Positions 10,351 through 21,006 of a stretch of DNA of 64,000 nt are shown here, in pieces. Positions within the stretch are counted from its first letter, which is position 1. Each line of letters opens with the position of its first letter. The position numbers were made by a program, and so were the translations under genes. A model generated the notes under the pieces. That model did no database searches, was not told where the DNA came from, and worked only from the letters and a program-made list of their open reading frames with translations. The DNA is taken from the NCBI RefSeq assembly GCF_000214825.1, contig NC_015581.1, positions 806,001 through 870,000 of the forward strand, in the 5' to 3' direction. Source of the DNA: Thiomicrospira cyclica ALM1. GTDB taxonomy: Bacteria; Pseudomonadota; Gammaproteobacteria; Thiomicrospirales; Thiomicrospiraceae.

Positions 10351-11203
10351 GGCGAGATGTCGGGTTTAAGCGTTGATAAAGCTGATGCGCGAGCCAAGAG
10401 AGCATAAAAAATAGCCCGAGGATAACAATCATCCAGGGTCCCGTTGGGCTTTGTTCTACCCAAAGTGACAGCAGGCTACTAGCAACAGCCGCAATGGCGG
10501 CTAGGCTGGCGGCAAAGCTTAGCATTAAGCCCAAGCCGAGCGGCCATAGACGCATAATAGTGATGGGAATTAAGAGTGCGCCAGCCATTAGAATTGCACC
10601 CACGATATGCATTCCCACTACCACTACCATCACCAGCACTAATGCAAAAATGAACTCTTCGCGTGCTACATGAATTCCTAGGCTTTTAGCATAACTTGGG
10701 TTGAATAACACCAATTTTAGCCGCGGGAAAAATATTATCAGATAGATCAAGGTGACCAGTGAAAGAACCAAGAGTTGGATGAGTTCGGCGCGAGTAATTG
10801 CGGCGGCTTGGCCAAATAGAATGCGGTCTAAGCCGGCCGTGTTTGGCCAATGTTGCGCCTGGATATAGGATAGTAACAACATCCCCAATGCAAAGAAAGT
10901 CGCTAGGATAATAGCCATTGCGGTATCTGAGCGGAGCTTGGTGTGCAGTGTGAGGCTATGAATCAGATGATACGCGATCAAGCCGGTTAATAAGGCAAAT
11001 CCTACCACCAGCAAAGGGGATAAACTGCCGATAAGAATAACGCCGAACATGACGCCAGGAATAGCGGCATGGGCGAGAACGTCACCAATTAACGCACGAG
11101 CTCGGAGTACCGCTAGGCCGCCAATGGCTGCGGCGGTAATACCTAACAGAAATGTTCCTAGCATCACCCAAATTAGGTTGGCATTAACGAGCATGTCACT
11201 CAT
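10343..11203 (-). CDS. Metal ABC transporter permease (TroC/MntC-like)
   Basis: 286-aa ABC-3 family permease with about eight transmembrane helices and the family hallmark GDVLAHAAIPG near residue 39. It is homologous to but distinct from the neighbouring permease, and the two probably form a heterodimeric channel. It overlaps the ATPase gene by 4 bp upstream and the second permease by 8 bp downstream, so all four genes are likely translated from one transcript. Confidence 0.88.
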   Translation of the reverse strand: MSDMLVNANLIWVMLGTFLLGITAAAIGGLAVLRARALIGDVLAHAAIPGVMFGVILIGSLSPLLVVGFALLTGLIAYHLIHSLTLHTKLRSDTAMAIILATFFALGMLLLSYIQAQHWPNTAGLDRILFGQAAAITRAELIQLLVLSLVTLIYLIIFFPRLKLVLFNPSYAKSLGIHVAREEFIFALVLVMVVVVGMHIVGAILMAGALLIPITIMRLWPLGLGLMLSFAASLAAIAAVASSLLSLWVEQSPTGPWMIVILGLFFMLSWLAHQLYQRLNPTSRHV

Positions 11204-11961
11204 GGTGTCGATGGCTCATGAGGTTGAGTGAACCTTGGCCAAAAATTGGGGAAGGTTTTGGATAAGTTGGCCGAGGTAAAGCTGTCCGACACTGTGCCAC
11301 TGCTGATTAGACCTTGGTTGAGTTGTACAACCCAATCGAAATGCGCGGGAATGCGAGCGAGATCATGATGAACGCAAATGAGAGTTTTACCTTGTGCAAT
11401 CAGCTCATCAAACAGTTTAAAAATTATCGTTTCACTGGTTTGATCAACACCGGCAAAGGGCTCATCCATCAGTAATAAATCCGCTTGTTGGCAGAGCGCT
11501 CGAGCGATAAATAATCGTTGCTTTTGACCGCCGGATAAATGGTTAATCGGTTCTTTGATAAGGTGGGTGAGTCCTACACGTTCTATATTTTCTGCAACCA
11601 GCGCATGATCTTGTTTAGAAGGGCGTTGCCAAAACCTTAAATGACCTTGCCGACCCATCAGGACTAAGTCATAGGTGTTAATCGGAAAGTTCCAATCCAC
11701 TTCTTCACGTTGTGGGACATAAGCAATCCGCTGCTGGTTTTTTTCAAGTTGCTGCCCCCAAAATTTAGCAGAACCTTGACTCGGTATTAAACCCATTATT
11801 GCTTTTAGTAGCGTTGATTTACCAGCGCCATTTGGTCCAATAATAGCAATTTTTTGTTGGCTCGATAATTCTAAGGACATTGGCTGAAGAATGGTTTTCT
11901 GATTCAGCGTGACGCCAAAGTCTTCAAGGGTTATTAGGGTGGTGTTAGTGTGTGTACTCAT
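11200..11961 (-). CDS. Metal ABC transporter ATP-binding protein (TroB/MntB-like)
   Basis: 253-aa ABC ATPase that energises import through the two permeases. Walker A GPNGAGKST is near residue 42, the Q-loop follows VPQREEVDW, the signature LSGGQKQR is near residue 142, and Walker B is LLLMDEPFAGVD. The sequence style matches the Mn/Zn/Fe importer subfamily. It overlaps the binding-protein gene by 4 bp (ATGA) and the first permease by 4 bp. Confidence 0.92.
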   Translation of the reverse strand: MSTHTNTTLITLEDFGVTLNQKTILQPMSLELSSQQKIAIIGPNGAGKSTLLKAIMGLIPSQGSAKFWGQQLEKNQQRIAYVPQREEVDWNFPINTYDLVLMGRQGHLRFWQRPSKQDHALVAENIERVGLTHLIKEPINHLSGGQKQRLFIARALCQQADLLLMDEPFAGVDQTSETIIFKLFDELIAQGKTLICVHHDLARIPAHFDWVVQLNQGLISSGTVSDSFTSANLSKTFPNFWPRFTQPHEPSTP

Positions 11962-12893
11962 CGTAAGGCTTTAATAATTGTGCGTGTATTATGTTCAATC
12001 ATTGTGCTATAGGTGTCGCCCGGCTCGCCCGGTGGGGCGAGTGCATCCGAGAGTAATTCACCCCCGAGTTTTAATTGATAACCTTCGGCGGCTAATCCTT
12101 GTATTAGGGCATTAATCGACCGGTTGGGTAGGGTGCTTTCGGCAAAAACCGCTGGGATTTGATAGGTTACTACCAGATCTTTAACCCGCTGTAATGCCGC
12201 TAAACCAAATTCCACTTCGGTATTAAGCCCTTGAATGGCAAATACTTCAATGCCGTAAGTTTGTCCGTAATAGCCAAACGCATCGTGGGCGGTTACAAGT
12301 TTACGCTGTGCTTTTGGTAACAGTGCTATTTCATCTAAAACCCATTGGTGAAGAGTGGTGAGTTTGGTGGTCAGTTTGGCAAAATTTTGTTGAAAATCAG
12401 CTTGATGTGCGGGGAAATGATAGCTGAGTTTGTCAGTTACATGGTGCGCCACTTCAAGCCAAATTGGAATGCTTAACCAAATGTGTGGGTCGATTGCGCC
12501 ATCACTATGAAGCAATTGATTAGGGTCAAGCATTTCACCTAGGGGATATGTGGGTTTTAGAGCTTGCAGATTATAAAAGACAGGGCTCATGCGTCCTTCT
12601 AGTCCAAGGCCATTATAAAACACCAAATCGGCACGACGCAGTAGGCGCATGTCATTAAAGGTAGCACGATAATAGTGCGGGTCAATGCCAGGTCCCATTA
12701 AACCTTTCGACTGCACCGACTCACCACCGATCTGGTTAACCAAATCAGTAATCATGGTGGTACTGCTTACGACTAGGGGTTTGGCTTGTGTTATTGATGA
12801 CATAGCCATAGCCAAAATTATGAGCAAACCGGCAAATGTTGGACGGTACTGATAGATAAAAATGTTCGTAATCCTATTAGATGTAAAAAACAT
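11958..12893 (-). CDS. Periplasmic metal-binding protein of ABC transporter (TroA-like)
   Basis: 311-aa cluster A-I solute-binding protein. The hydrophobic segment at about residues 21-37 ending TQA is a signal peptide. Putative metal ligands His73 (DPHYY), His137 (DPHIW), His203 (TAHDAF) and Asp293 (PGD) follow the TroA set of three His and one Asp. Mn-type PsaA/MntC proteins have Glu at the third place. The His-rich loop typical of ZnuA is absent. Metal could therefore be Mn, Zn or Fe, and the linked DtxR/MntR-type regulator favours Mn or Fe. No convincing Shine-Dalgarno precedes the ATG, and the operator palindrome begins only four bases upstream of it. Confidence 0.88.
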   Translation of the reverse strand: MFFTSNRITNIFIYQYRPTFAGLLIILAMAMSSITQAKPLVVSSTTMITDLVNQIGGESVQSKGLMGPGIDPHYYRATFNDMRLLRRADLVFYNGLGLEGRMSPVFYNLQALKPTYPLGEMLDPNQLLHSDGAIDPHIWLSIPIWLEVAHHVTDKLSYHFPAHQADFQQNFAKLTTKLTTLHQWVLDEIALLPKAQRKLVTAHDAFGYYGQTYGIEVFAIQGLNTEVEFGLAALQRVKDLVVTYQIPAVFAESTLPNRSINALIQGLAAEGYQLKLGGELLSDALAPPGEPGDTYSTMIEHNTRTIIKALR

Positions 12894-12896
12894 AAA

Positions 12897-12910
12897 TTAG
12901 TCTAGCCTAA
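12897..12910. promoter_or_regulatory. Putative DtxR/MntR-family operator
   Basis: TTAGTCTAGCCTAA is an inverted repeat (TTAGnCT / AGnCTAA). It matches 12 of 14 positions of the core of the known DtxR box, TTAGGTTAGCCTAA. It lies in the 127-bp region between the metal transporter operon and the divergent regulator gene, next to the start of the binding protein. A second TCTAGC recurs at 12924-12929, 23 bp away. AT-rich TAATAATAC (12990-12998) may hold the -10 box of the regulator. Confidence 0.6.
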
Positions 12911-13020
12911 ATTCTTTTTCGGGTCTAGCTGAGGGTTATGAAAAAATTATTGTCTAAGATGGGGATTTTTGCGTCAAATTAGGGCAAAATAATAATACTT
13001 ACTGTAATTGAGAAAGAGCT

Positions 13021-13689
13021 ATGTCGGCCTCTAAAGCCATTGAAGATTATTTAAAGTGTATTTACAAGCTGGAAGACCCTAATCAACCCGAAAAAGGTGT
13101 GCATACGTCCGCTATTGCTGCCAGATTAAATGTTGCACAAGCATCTGTATCTAATATGATCAAAAAACTTTCTGAACAGGGTTTTGTAAGTTACGAGCCT
13201 TATTATGGAGTTGAGCTCACGGGGTCGGGTCGTCAGGTAGCCTTGCAGATGATTCGGCGACATCGGGTCATCGAACAGTATTTGGTTGAACGCTTGCATT
13301 ATGCTTGGGATGAGGTCGATGAAGAAGCTGAGGTACTTGAACACGCGGTATCTGACAAGTTAGTGGATGCTATGTGGGAAGCACTTGGCCGACCCACGCA
13401 CGACCCACACGGCTCGCCGATCCCTGACCAAGATGGCATTATGAGCGAGCAGGCTGTAAAGCCGCTTGTTGATGTGCCTGAAGGTGAGCAAGTGAAATTA
13501 GCTCGTATCAAAAATCGTTCTCCAGAAGAGTTGCGTTACCTGACGAGTATTGGTCTTGCAATGGGTGAATACCTGTTAGTGAAATCGAAAGCACCTTTTA
13601 AAGGTCCGATCATGTTGCAAATTGATGATCAACTACACGCATTAGATTATCGCTTGGCTCAGGCCTTACTAGTTGAGTTGACAGTATGA
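13021..13689 (+). CDS. Metal-dependent transcriptional regulator, DtxR/MntR family
   Basis: 222-aa repressor with an N-terminal winged helix-turn-helix (about 28-52, recognition part VAQASVSNMIKKL), a dimerisation and metal domain (about 70-140, with HGSPIP as in DtxR) and a C-terminal FeoA/SH3-like domain. Metal-site positions are mixed. Asp9 replaces DtxR Met10 and Glu104 replaces DtxR Cys102, both as in MntR. His81, Glu107 and His108 are conserved, but Lys12 stands where B. subtilis MntR has Glu11. It is divergent from the metal transporter it presumably represses, and its 3' end overlaps ntrB by 4 bp. Confidence 0.88.
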   Translation: MSASKAIEDYLKCIYKLEDPNQPEKGVHTSAIAARLNVAQASVSNMIKKLSEQGFVSYEPYYGVELTGSGRQVALQMIRRHRVIEQYLVERLHYAWDEVDEEAEVLEHAVSDKLVDAMWEALGRPTHDPHGSPIPDQDGIMSEQAVKPLVDVPEGEQVKLARIKNRSPEELRYLTSIGLAMGEYLLVKSKAPFKGPIMLQIDDQLHALDYRLAQALLVELTV

Positions 13690-14747
13690 CCGAGTCGAAT
13701 GCTTCAGTCTACTGGCAAGAGTTAATTGATGGTTTAGCGACAGCCGTTATTTGGGTTGATGGTCAGCAGAAAGTTGGCTATATCAATATGTCGGCAGGTG
13801 AATTATTGCAGGTGAGTACTCGTCGTATTGTCGGCTCACCTTGGCAGGTGCTATTACCTGGTTTGTTTGATGACTTGTCTAATTTTGGTGAACAACGTTT
13901 AACCGTGCATGAATATCAATTACAGCTACCGGATTTAACCCGTATCCGTGTGAGTGCTACTCTATCTAATTATGAATTAGTGGGCAGGCATGGCTGGTTA
14001 ATCGAGCTGTTTAATACTGAGCGGCATCATCGTATTGTCGAAGAGGACGAGCGTTGGCACCAATATGAAGCGGGTAATTTATTGGTTAAAACCTTGGCTC
14101 ATGAGGTCAAAAATCCCTTGGCAGGTATTTATGGTGCGACACAGTTATTACAAAAGCGTTTACAAGAGGACACTCGGTCGCAAACCTTTTTAGATGTTAT
14201 CGCTAAGGAAGTGATTCGCCTACGAAATTTGGTTGATTCAATGCTCGGTCCTAAACAGTCTGCGATTAAAACTCCGGAAAACATTCATGAAGTTATCCGT
14301 CACGTGATTACAGTGGTTAAACCGGAGTTTCCAGTTGGTGTTGAATTAATGTTGGATTATGATCCATCCATCCCTGAAATTTTGATGGATAGCGAAGCGA
14401 TGGTGCAAGCTCTGATGAATTTGTTGCGTAATGCTGTGCAGGCAATGGACGGTTTACAAGGCTTAATTACCATTCGAACTCGCGTTGAGCGTAAATTCAC
14501 CCTAGGTACCCAAACATTTCCTCTGGTAGCTGTTGTGAGTATTCACGATGAAGGTAACGGTATTCCTAAAGAGGTTTTTGATTCAATTTTTTACCCGATG
14601 GTTAGTAGTAAAAAAGAGGGAACGGGACTAGGGTTACCTGTTGCACAAAATATTGTTAGAAAGCATGGCGGGTTGATTGTGGCAGAAAGTGAACCTGGAC
14701 AAACAATATTTCATGTCTATTTACCGTTTGAGAGAGGGCAAGAATGA
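13686..14747 (+). CDS. ntrB: Nitrogen regulation sensor histidine kinase NtrB
   Basis: Cytosolic two-component kinase/phosphatase that senses nitrogen state through PII and phosphorylates NtrC. The 353-aa protein has an N-terminal PAS domain (about 10-110), an H-box LAHEVKNPLAG with phospho-acceptor His139, and a C-terminal HATPase with N-box NLLRNAVQAM, G1 DEGNGI and G2 GTGLGLP. No transmembrane helix. It overlaps the upstream regulator gene by 4 bp and ntrC by 4 bp. No glnA lies next to it in this window, unlike E. coli glnA-glnL-glnG. Confidence 0.94.
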   Translation: MTESNASVYWQELIDGLATAVIWVDGQQKVGYINMSAGELLQVSTRRIVGSPWQVLLPGLFDDLSNFGEQRLTVHEYQLQLPDLTRIRVSATLSNYELVGRHGWLIELFNTERHHRIVEEDERWHQYEAGNLLVKTLAHEVKNPLAGIYGATQLLQKRLQEDTRSQTFLDVIAKEVIRLRNLVDSMLGPKQSAIKTPENIHEVIRHVITVVKPEFPVGVELMLDYDPSIPEILMDSEAMVQALMNLLRNAVQAMDGLQGLITIRTRVERKFTLGTQTFPLVAVVSIHDEGNGIPKEVFDSIFYPMVSSKKEGTGLGLPVAQNIVRKHGGLIVAESEPGQTIFHVYLPFERGQE

Positions 14748-16192
14748 CTGAGATTACGCAACAACCGACCAGCAGCAATGATCAGGCAACTGTATGGATT
14801 GTTGATGATGATGCCTCGATCCGTTGGGTGCTGGAAGCAGCTCTTGAGGAAAAACCTTATCGAGTAAAACTATTTGACTCACCTGGACTAGCTTTAAAGC
14901 ATATAAAAAGTGCGCCCCCCACTGTTATCGTAACGGACATTCGTATGCCTGATATGGATGGGATGACGTTTATGGAGGCAGTGCATGATGTTGATGCCGG
15001 CATTCCGGTCATTATCATGACCGCGCATGCGGATTTAACGACAGCGGTGCGATCATATCAAAGTAAAGCGTTTGAGTATTTACCCAAACCCTTTGATATT
15101 GATGAGGCTATTACCTTAATTGAACGAGCTATTAAGCGACAGTTGTCTGGCGGTCGGGTAGTCAAGCAGCGAGCCGTTAGCTCAAATAAACAACCGCTAA
15201 ATATCATCGGTGGTGCACCGGCGATGCAGGAGGTGTTTCGGATTATTGGTCGTGTTTCGCAACTGGATGTCACCGTGCTCATTACGGGTGAAACCGGTAC
15301 GGGTAAGGAGTTGATTGCCCAGGCTTTGCATGAGCTGAGTCCTCGCGCCGATCAACCTTTTGTGGCTTTAAACACCGCAGCCATTCCAAGAGAGCTGCTT
15401 GAATCTGAGTTATTTGGACATGAAAAAGGCGCTTTTACCGGCGCTCATTCGCAGCGTATCGGTCGTTTTGAGCAGGCCAATGGCGGTACCTTGTTTTTAG
15501 ATGAAATTGGCGATATGCCGGTTGATTTACAGACCCGTCTACTGCGGGTACTAAATGATGGCAGTTTTTACCGGGTCGGTGGTCGTAATCCCATTCATGC
15601 CAAGGTGCGTATTGTCGCTGCAACTCATCAAAATATGGAGCAACTGGTGCGTGAAGGTCGCTTCCGTGAAGATTTACTCTACCGACTAAATATCATTCGT
15701 ATTAAAATTCCTGCGTTACGTGAACGTGCCGAAGATATACCGCTGTTGCTAAAATTTTATATGGCAAAAGAAGCCAAAGGGCTTGGGTTAGAAGAAAAGC
15801 ATTTTGATAAAGAGGTTGAAAACTTTTTGTCACGCTTGCCTTGGCCAGGTAATGTTAGACAATTACGCAGTTTGTGTACTTGGTTGACCATTATGGCGCC
15901 AGATAAACTGGTGCGTATGGAAGATTTGCCGTTAGAATTTCGCCAAGGTCCTGCGCAAGTGGTGTCAGGTGATGATCACGAAGATTGGCCGGTGTTGTTG
16001 CGCCAATGGGCCGATCAATTTTTGGCATCAGGTCAAGAAGGTTTGCATACAACAGCTGAGCCTATGTTTGAACGGGTTTTGATAGAATCGGCATTGCAAG
16101 CGAGTCAATTTCATCGGCAGAATGCGGCAAAGTTGTTAGGGTGGGGGCGAAATACCTTAACCCGGAAGAGTCAGGCTTTAGGGTTGGAGTAG
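14744..16192 (+). CDS. ntrC: Nitrogen regulation response regulator NtrC
   Basis: Sigma54-dependent activator, 482 aa. The receiver domain (about 16-130) carries acidic residues DDD at 21-23 and phospho-acceptor Asp65 in VTDIRMPD. The AAA+ domain has Walker A GETGTGKE, the sigma54-contact loop GAFTGA near residue 230 and Walker [13 protein letters not shown] Fis-type helix-turn-helix closes the protein ([15 protein letters not shown]). It is coupled to ntrB by a 4-bp overlap. Its targets should have sigma54 promoters. I saw none obvious in this window. Confidence 0.95.
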   Translation: MTEITQQPTSSNDQATVWIVDDDASIRWVLEAALEEKPYRVKLFDSPGLALKHIKSAPPTVIVTDIRMPDMDGMTFMEAVHDVDAGIPVIIMTAHADLTTAVRSYQSKAFEYLPKPFDIDEAITLIERAIKRQLSGGRVVKQRAVSSNKQPLNIIGGAPAMQEVFRIIGRVSQLDVTVLITGETGTGKELIAQALHELSPRADQPFVALNTAAIPRELLESELFGHEKGAFTGAHSQRIGRFEQANGGTLFLDEIGDMPVDLQTRLLRVLNDGSFYRVGGRNPIHAKVRIVAATHQNMEQLVREGRFREDLLYRLNIIRIKIPALRERAEDIPLLLKFYMAKEAKGLGLEEKHFDKEVENFLSRLPWPGNVRQLRSLCTWLTIMAPDKLVRMEDLPLEFRQGPAQVVSGDDHEDWPVLLRQWADQFLASGQEGLHTTAEPMFERVLIESALQASQFHRQNAAKLLGWGRNTLTRKSQALGLE

Positions 16193-16259
16193 TTAGTAAG
16201 CTTGTTTGACTTAGAGCAGTTGGAAAACTGGGCTGCTCTAAGCGCGAGATGTTTATTAT

Positions 16260-17517
<1,258 letters not shown>

Positions 17518-17573
17518 GGTTAATTTCCTGTTGCGCAAGGTGGGTTGGGCTCAATAACTGGCTAATTTTAAGG

Positions 17574-17579
17574 TATAAT
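17574..17579 (+). promoter_or_regulatory. Putative -10 box for argG
   Basis: A perfect TATAAT hexamer lies 79 bp upstream of the argG start, preceded by AAGG. No good -35 hexamer is found at 16-18 bp, so the promoter may need an activator. Confidence 0.4.
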
Positions 17580-17657
17580 CACAAAAATTTATAGGGTTGA
17601 GTCATGCATTAAGTACGAATGTACCATTGTATGAGTTATTTTTTTAAAGGATAGATA

Positions 17658-18875
17658 ATGTCAGATATTAAAAAAGTTGTATTAGCGTATTCCGGTGGTT
17701 TAGATACTTCCATTATTGCCAAATGGTTGCAAGATGAATATCAATGTGAAGTGGTAACCTTTACCGCAGATATTGGCCAAGGTGAAGAAGTAGAACCGGC
17801 GCGTGCTAAGGCACAGGCAATGGGAATTAAAGAAATTTTTATTGAAGATTTACGCGAAGAGTTTGCGCGTGATTTTGTGTTTCCGATGTTTCGCGCGAAT
17901 GCTATTTATGAAGGCGAATATTTACTAGGCACATCAATTGCGCGTCCTTTGATTGCTAAGCGTTTGGTTGAAATTGCGAAATCTGTGAGTGCGGATGCGA
18001 TTTCGCACGGTGCAACGGGTAAGGGCAATGATCAGGTGCGTTTTGAGTTGGGTGCCTATGCTTTGATGCCGGATGTTCATGTTATCGCGCCTTGGCGTGA
18101 ATGGGATTTAACTTCGCGTGAAAAACTCATGGCCTATGCTGAACAGCATAATATTGCGATTGAAAACAAAAAAGGCAAAAAGTCACCTTACTCAATGGAT
18201 GCAAATCTGTTGCATATTTCGTATGAAGGCGGCGTGTTGGAGGATCCTTGGGCAGAACCTGAAGACAGCATGTGGCGCTGGTCTGTTTCTCCTGAAAATG
18301 CACCGAGTGAGCCGACTTATATTGAATTGACCTATGAGAAGGGCGATATCGTGGCGTTAAATGGTCAAGCCATGTCACCAGCGACGATTATGGCGGAGTT
18401 AAACAAAATCGGCGGTGCGAATGGTATCGGTCGTGATGACTTGGTTGAAAACCGCTTTGTTGGTATGAAGTCGCGTGGCTGTTACGAAACCCCAGCGGGT
18501 ACGATTATGCTAAAAGCCCATCGTGCGATTGAATCGATTACGTTAGACCGTGAAGCGGCGCATTTAAAAGATGAAATGATGCCACGTTATGCCAAATTGG
18601 TTTATAACGGTTTCTGGTTTAGCCCAGAGCGTGAAATGCTCCAAGCGGCCATTGACCATTCACAAAAGGTAGTAAATGGTGTGGTGCGTTTAAAATTATA
18701 CAAAGGCAACGTAATTGTTGTTGGGCGTAAATCAGAGTCAGACAGTTTGTTTGATGAGTCGATTGCCACCTTTGAAGACGACAAGGGCGCATACAATCAG
18801 AAAGATGCTGAAGGCTTTATTAAATTGAACGCTTTGCGCCTGCGTATTGCCGCGCGTAAACGTGCTTCAAAATAA
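17658..18875 (+). CDS. argG: Argininosuccinate synthase
   Basis: Joins citrulline and aspartate with ATP in arginine synthesis. The 405-aa product has the N-type PP-loop AYSGGLDTS at residues 10-18 and the family segments [15 protein letters not shown] and IAPWREW. The length is normal. AAGGATAGATA precedes the ATG. The next gene (pgpA) begins 14 bp after the stop, so the two may be cotranscribed, although the functions are unrelated. Confidence 0.97.
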   Translation: MSDIKKVVLAYSGGLDTSIIAKWLQDEYQCEVVTFTADIGQGEEVEPARAKAQAMGIKEIFIEDLREEFARDFVFPMFRANAIYEGEYLLGTSIARPLIAKRLVEIAKSVSADAISHGATGKGNDQVRFELGAYALMPDVHVIAPWREWDLTSREKLMAYAEQHNIAIENKKGKKSPYSMDANLLHISYEGGVLEDPWAEPEDSMWRWSVSPENAPSEPTYIELTYEKGDIVALNGQAMSPATIMAELNKIGGANGIGRDDLVENRFVGMKSRGCYETPAGTIMLKAHRAIESITLDREAAHLKDEMMPRYAKLVYNGFWFSPEREMLQAAIDHSQKVVNGVVRLKLYKGNVIVVGRKSESDSLFDESIATFEDDKGAYNQKDAEGFIKLNALRLRIAARKRASK

Positions 18876-18889
18876 ACTCGGTAGCTGAG

Positions 18890-19375
18890 TTGGCATTGTC
18901 GCCAAGCTGGTCACAGCTGAAACAACACCCAGCTTTAATGCTGGGTTTTGGTTTTGGGTCTGGTCTTGCGCCTAAAGCCCCGGGCACTTGGGGAACCCTG
19001 CTCGGCTGGTTGTTGTTCATTCCGTTGATCCAATACGCGCCAGTGGTTGCTTGGTTGGTTTTTGGGCTGGGCTTAGTGGCTGGAAGTTGGATTTGTGGTC
19101 GCGCCGCTGAGCTAGTAGGGGTCCATGATCATAGTGGTATTGTATGGGATGAGTTTGTCGGTATTTGGTTGGTTTTGTTGCTTCTGCCTGACCAGACCTG
19201 GTTATGGTGGTTAGCGGCATTCGTGCTGTTTCGATTATTTGATATTATCAAGCCTTGGCCGATTGGTTGGTTAGATCGCCATGTGGCGGGTGGCTTGGGT
19301 ATTATGGTGGACGATGTGGTGGCCGCTTTAATGGCGCTTGCATCGATTTGGTTAATTTTTTTGATGGTAAATTAA
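18890..19375 (+). CDS. pgpA: Phosphatidylglycerophosphatase A
   Basis: 161-aa inner-membrane enzyme that dephosphorylates phosphatidylglycerol phosphate. Typical PgpA sequence blocks are visible: GFGSGLAPKAPGTWG near the start, GVHDHSGIVWDEFVG in the middle, and FRLFDIIKPWPI then GGLGIMVDDVVA near the end. Three or four hydrophobic helices. The start is a TTG, because the next ATG (18939) would cut into the family region before GFGSG. A second TTG at 18896 is also possible. Confidence 0.9.
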   Translation: MALSPSWSQLKQHPALMLGFGFGSGLAPKAPGTWGTLLGWLLFIPLIQYAPVVAWLVFGLGLVAGSWICGRAAELVGVHDHSGIVWDEFVGIWLVLLLLPDQTWLWWLAAFVLFRLFDIIKPWPIGWLDRHVAGGLGIMVDDVVAALMALASIWLIFLMVN

Positions 19376-19382
19376 ATTAAAA

Positions 19383-19676
19383 ATGTTTATTACATGTATA
19401 GATGCGAAGCGTCTGGTGAAAGAAGCGCAGGGTCAGTTAGTTGACGTGCGTGAGCCGAATGAATTGCGTATGAATGCGATTGCGGAAGCGGTGAATATGC
19501 CTTTGTATGAGTTTGCAGAACGCTCTTTAAAAGAACTCAATCCAGAGTTGCCGGTAATATTATTTTGTCATTCCGGTGCCCGCTCACAAATGGCGACACA
19601 ATATTTAAAAGACAATGGCTTTAAACAGGTTTTTAACTTAGGTTCGTTTATGGCTTGGAATCAGTGCGCAGGGTAA
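19383..19676 (+). CDS. Single-domain rhodanese
   Basis: 97-aa cytosolic rhodanese fold with active-site loop CHSGARS (Cys62), LVDVREPNE near residue 20 and a C-terminal NLGSFMAWN helix. It probably transfers sulfane sulfur, but the acceptor is unknown. It starts 7 nt after pgpA without an obvious Shine-Dalgarno sequence, suggesting reinitiation or coupling. Confidence 0.85.
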   Translation: MFITCIDAKRLVKEAQGQLVDVREPNELRMNAIAEAVNMPLYEFAERSLKELNPELPVILFCHSGARSQMATQYLKDNGFKQVFNLGSFMAWNQCAG

Positions 19677-19749
19677 TGTAATCTCAATCGTTTAATCATT
19701 CTGCCCCGCGTTAAATCCAATAGTACATTTGGGCAATCAAGGAGCTACC

Positions 19750-21006
19750 ATGGCGCTACCCATACAAATTCTCATCGCACTCGTACTGGCCGCCATTGCC
19801 GGTACTCTATCTGGTACAACGGGTCAGGTTTTTGGTATATCCGCCTTAGCTGTTTTTGATTTTATCGGCACCTTGTTTTTGAATGCGTTAAAGATGATTG
19901 TTATTCCACTTGTGGTATCGGCGATTATTTTGGGTGTCACTAATCTGGGTGGTCAAGGTGGTTTTGGTCGAATGGGGTTAAAAACAATCGGCTATTATCT
20001 GACCACAGGTTTTATTGCTGTGGTGATTGGTTTGAGTTTGGTCAATTTAATCAAACCAGGTATATCTGATGCCGAGCCACCACAGCTAGAAGCCAACGCT
20101 CAAATTATGATGGCTGTTGAGGGGCGAGGTAGTGGTGATCTGGTTGAAATCTTTTTACGGATGGTGCCAGATAATATTTTTGCCGCTGCGGTCGAAATGC
20201 AAATGCTGGGTTTAATCTTCTTTAGTATTGTTTTTGGCTTCTTTTTATCAAGGATTAGTGGCCCTGGTCGTGACACCATGCAAAACTTTTGGCAAGGCTT
20301 GTTTGATGTCATGATGTTAATTACCCAGTGGGTTATGAAGTTTGCACCCTATGGCGTGTTTGGCTTAGTGGCGGCCGCTGTAGCTCGAACGGGTTTTGAG
20401 CAATTTGGTTCTTTGGCTTGGTTTTTTGTCACCGTGGTACTGGCGCTAGCGACCCATTTTTTAATTGTAATGCCATTAATCTTACGCTTTGTAGGTGGCG
20501 TTCGTTCACCTTGGCAGCATTATCGTGCGATGGCACCGGCACTCTTGACAGCTTTTTCAACCAGCTCTTCAGCCTCGACCTTGCCAGTTACATTAGCAAA
20601 TATCGAACAGCGGGTAGGGGTTTCAAATCGTGTGAGTAGTTTTGTGTTGCCCTTGGGTGCCACCGTCAATATGGATGGTACCGCACTCTTTGAATGCGTG
20701 GCGGTGTTGTTTATTGCGCAATTATTTGGGGTGGAGTTAAGCTTTGCTCAGCAAGTGCTGGTTGTCGTGTTGGCTTTGGCTACATCGATTGGCGTTGCCG
20801 GCATTCCGTCTGCGAGCTTGGTGGCTATTAGTGTTATTTTATTAGCAGTTGGACTGCCCTTAGAGGCATTGGGTTTGCTATTAGTAGTCGATCGACTTTT
20901 GGATATGATGCGAACGTCAGTTAATATCTTTAGTGATTCTGTTGGAGCTGTGGTCATTGCCAACCTTGAAGGGGAAGCAGTCTCTTACCCCATCAGCGGT
21001 AATTAG
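19750..21006 (+). CDS. Dicarboxylate/amino-acid:cation symporter (DAACS family)
   Basis: 418-aa inner-membrane sodium or proton symporter of the GltP/DctA type with about eight helices and two re-entrant loops. The serine-rich hairpin reads TAFSTSSSASTLPVT (about residue 268-282) and the substrate and cation motif is LGATVNMDGTALFE. I start it at ATG 19750 with AGGAG nearby rather than a TTG at 19729. Substrate (glutamate, aspartate or C4-dicarboxylate) cannot be decided. Its stop overlaps the convergent lpxH stop by 4 bp. Confidence 0.9.
   Translation: MALPIQILIALVLAAIAGTLSGTTGQVFGISALAVFDFIGTLFLNALKMIVIPLVVSAIILGVTNLGGQGGFGRMGLKTIGYYLTTGFIAVVIGLSLVNLIKPGISDAEPPQLEANAQIMMAVEGRGSGDLVEIFLRMVPDNIFAAAVEMQMLGLIFFSIVFGFFLSRISGPGRDTMQNFWQGLFDVMMLITQWVMKFAPYGVFGLVAAAVARTGFEQFGSLAWFFVTVVLALATHFLIVMPLILRFVGGVRSPWQHYRAMAPALLTAFSTSSSASTLPVTLANIEQRVGVSNRVSSFVLPLGATVNMDGTALFECVAVLFIAQLFGVELSFAQQVLVVVLALATSIGVAGIPSASLVAISVILLAVGLPLEALGLLLVVDRLLDMMRTSVNIFSDSVGAVVIANLEGEAVSYPISGN

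Noticed and set aside
16211-16241. Hairpin TTAGAGCAG / CTGCTCTAA between ntrC and glnB as a terminator
   Set aside because: The 9-bp stem has a 13-nt loop and no T tract on either side, so it is noted only as a possible weak structure.
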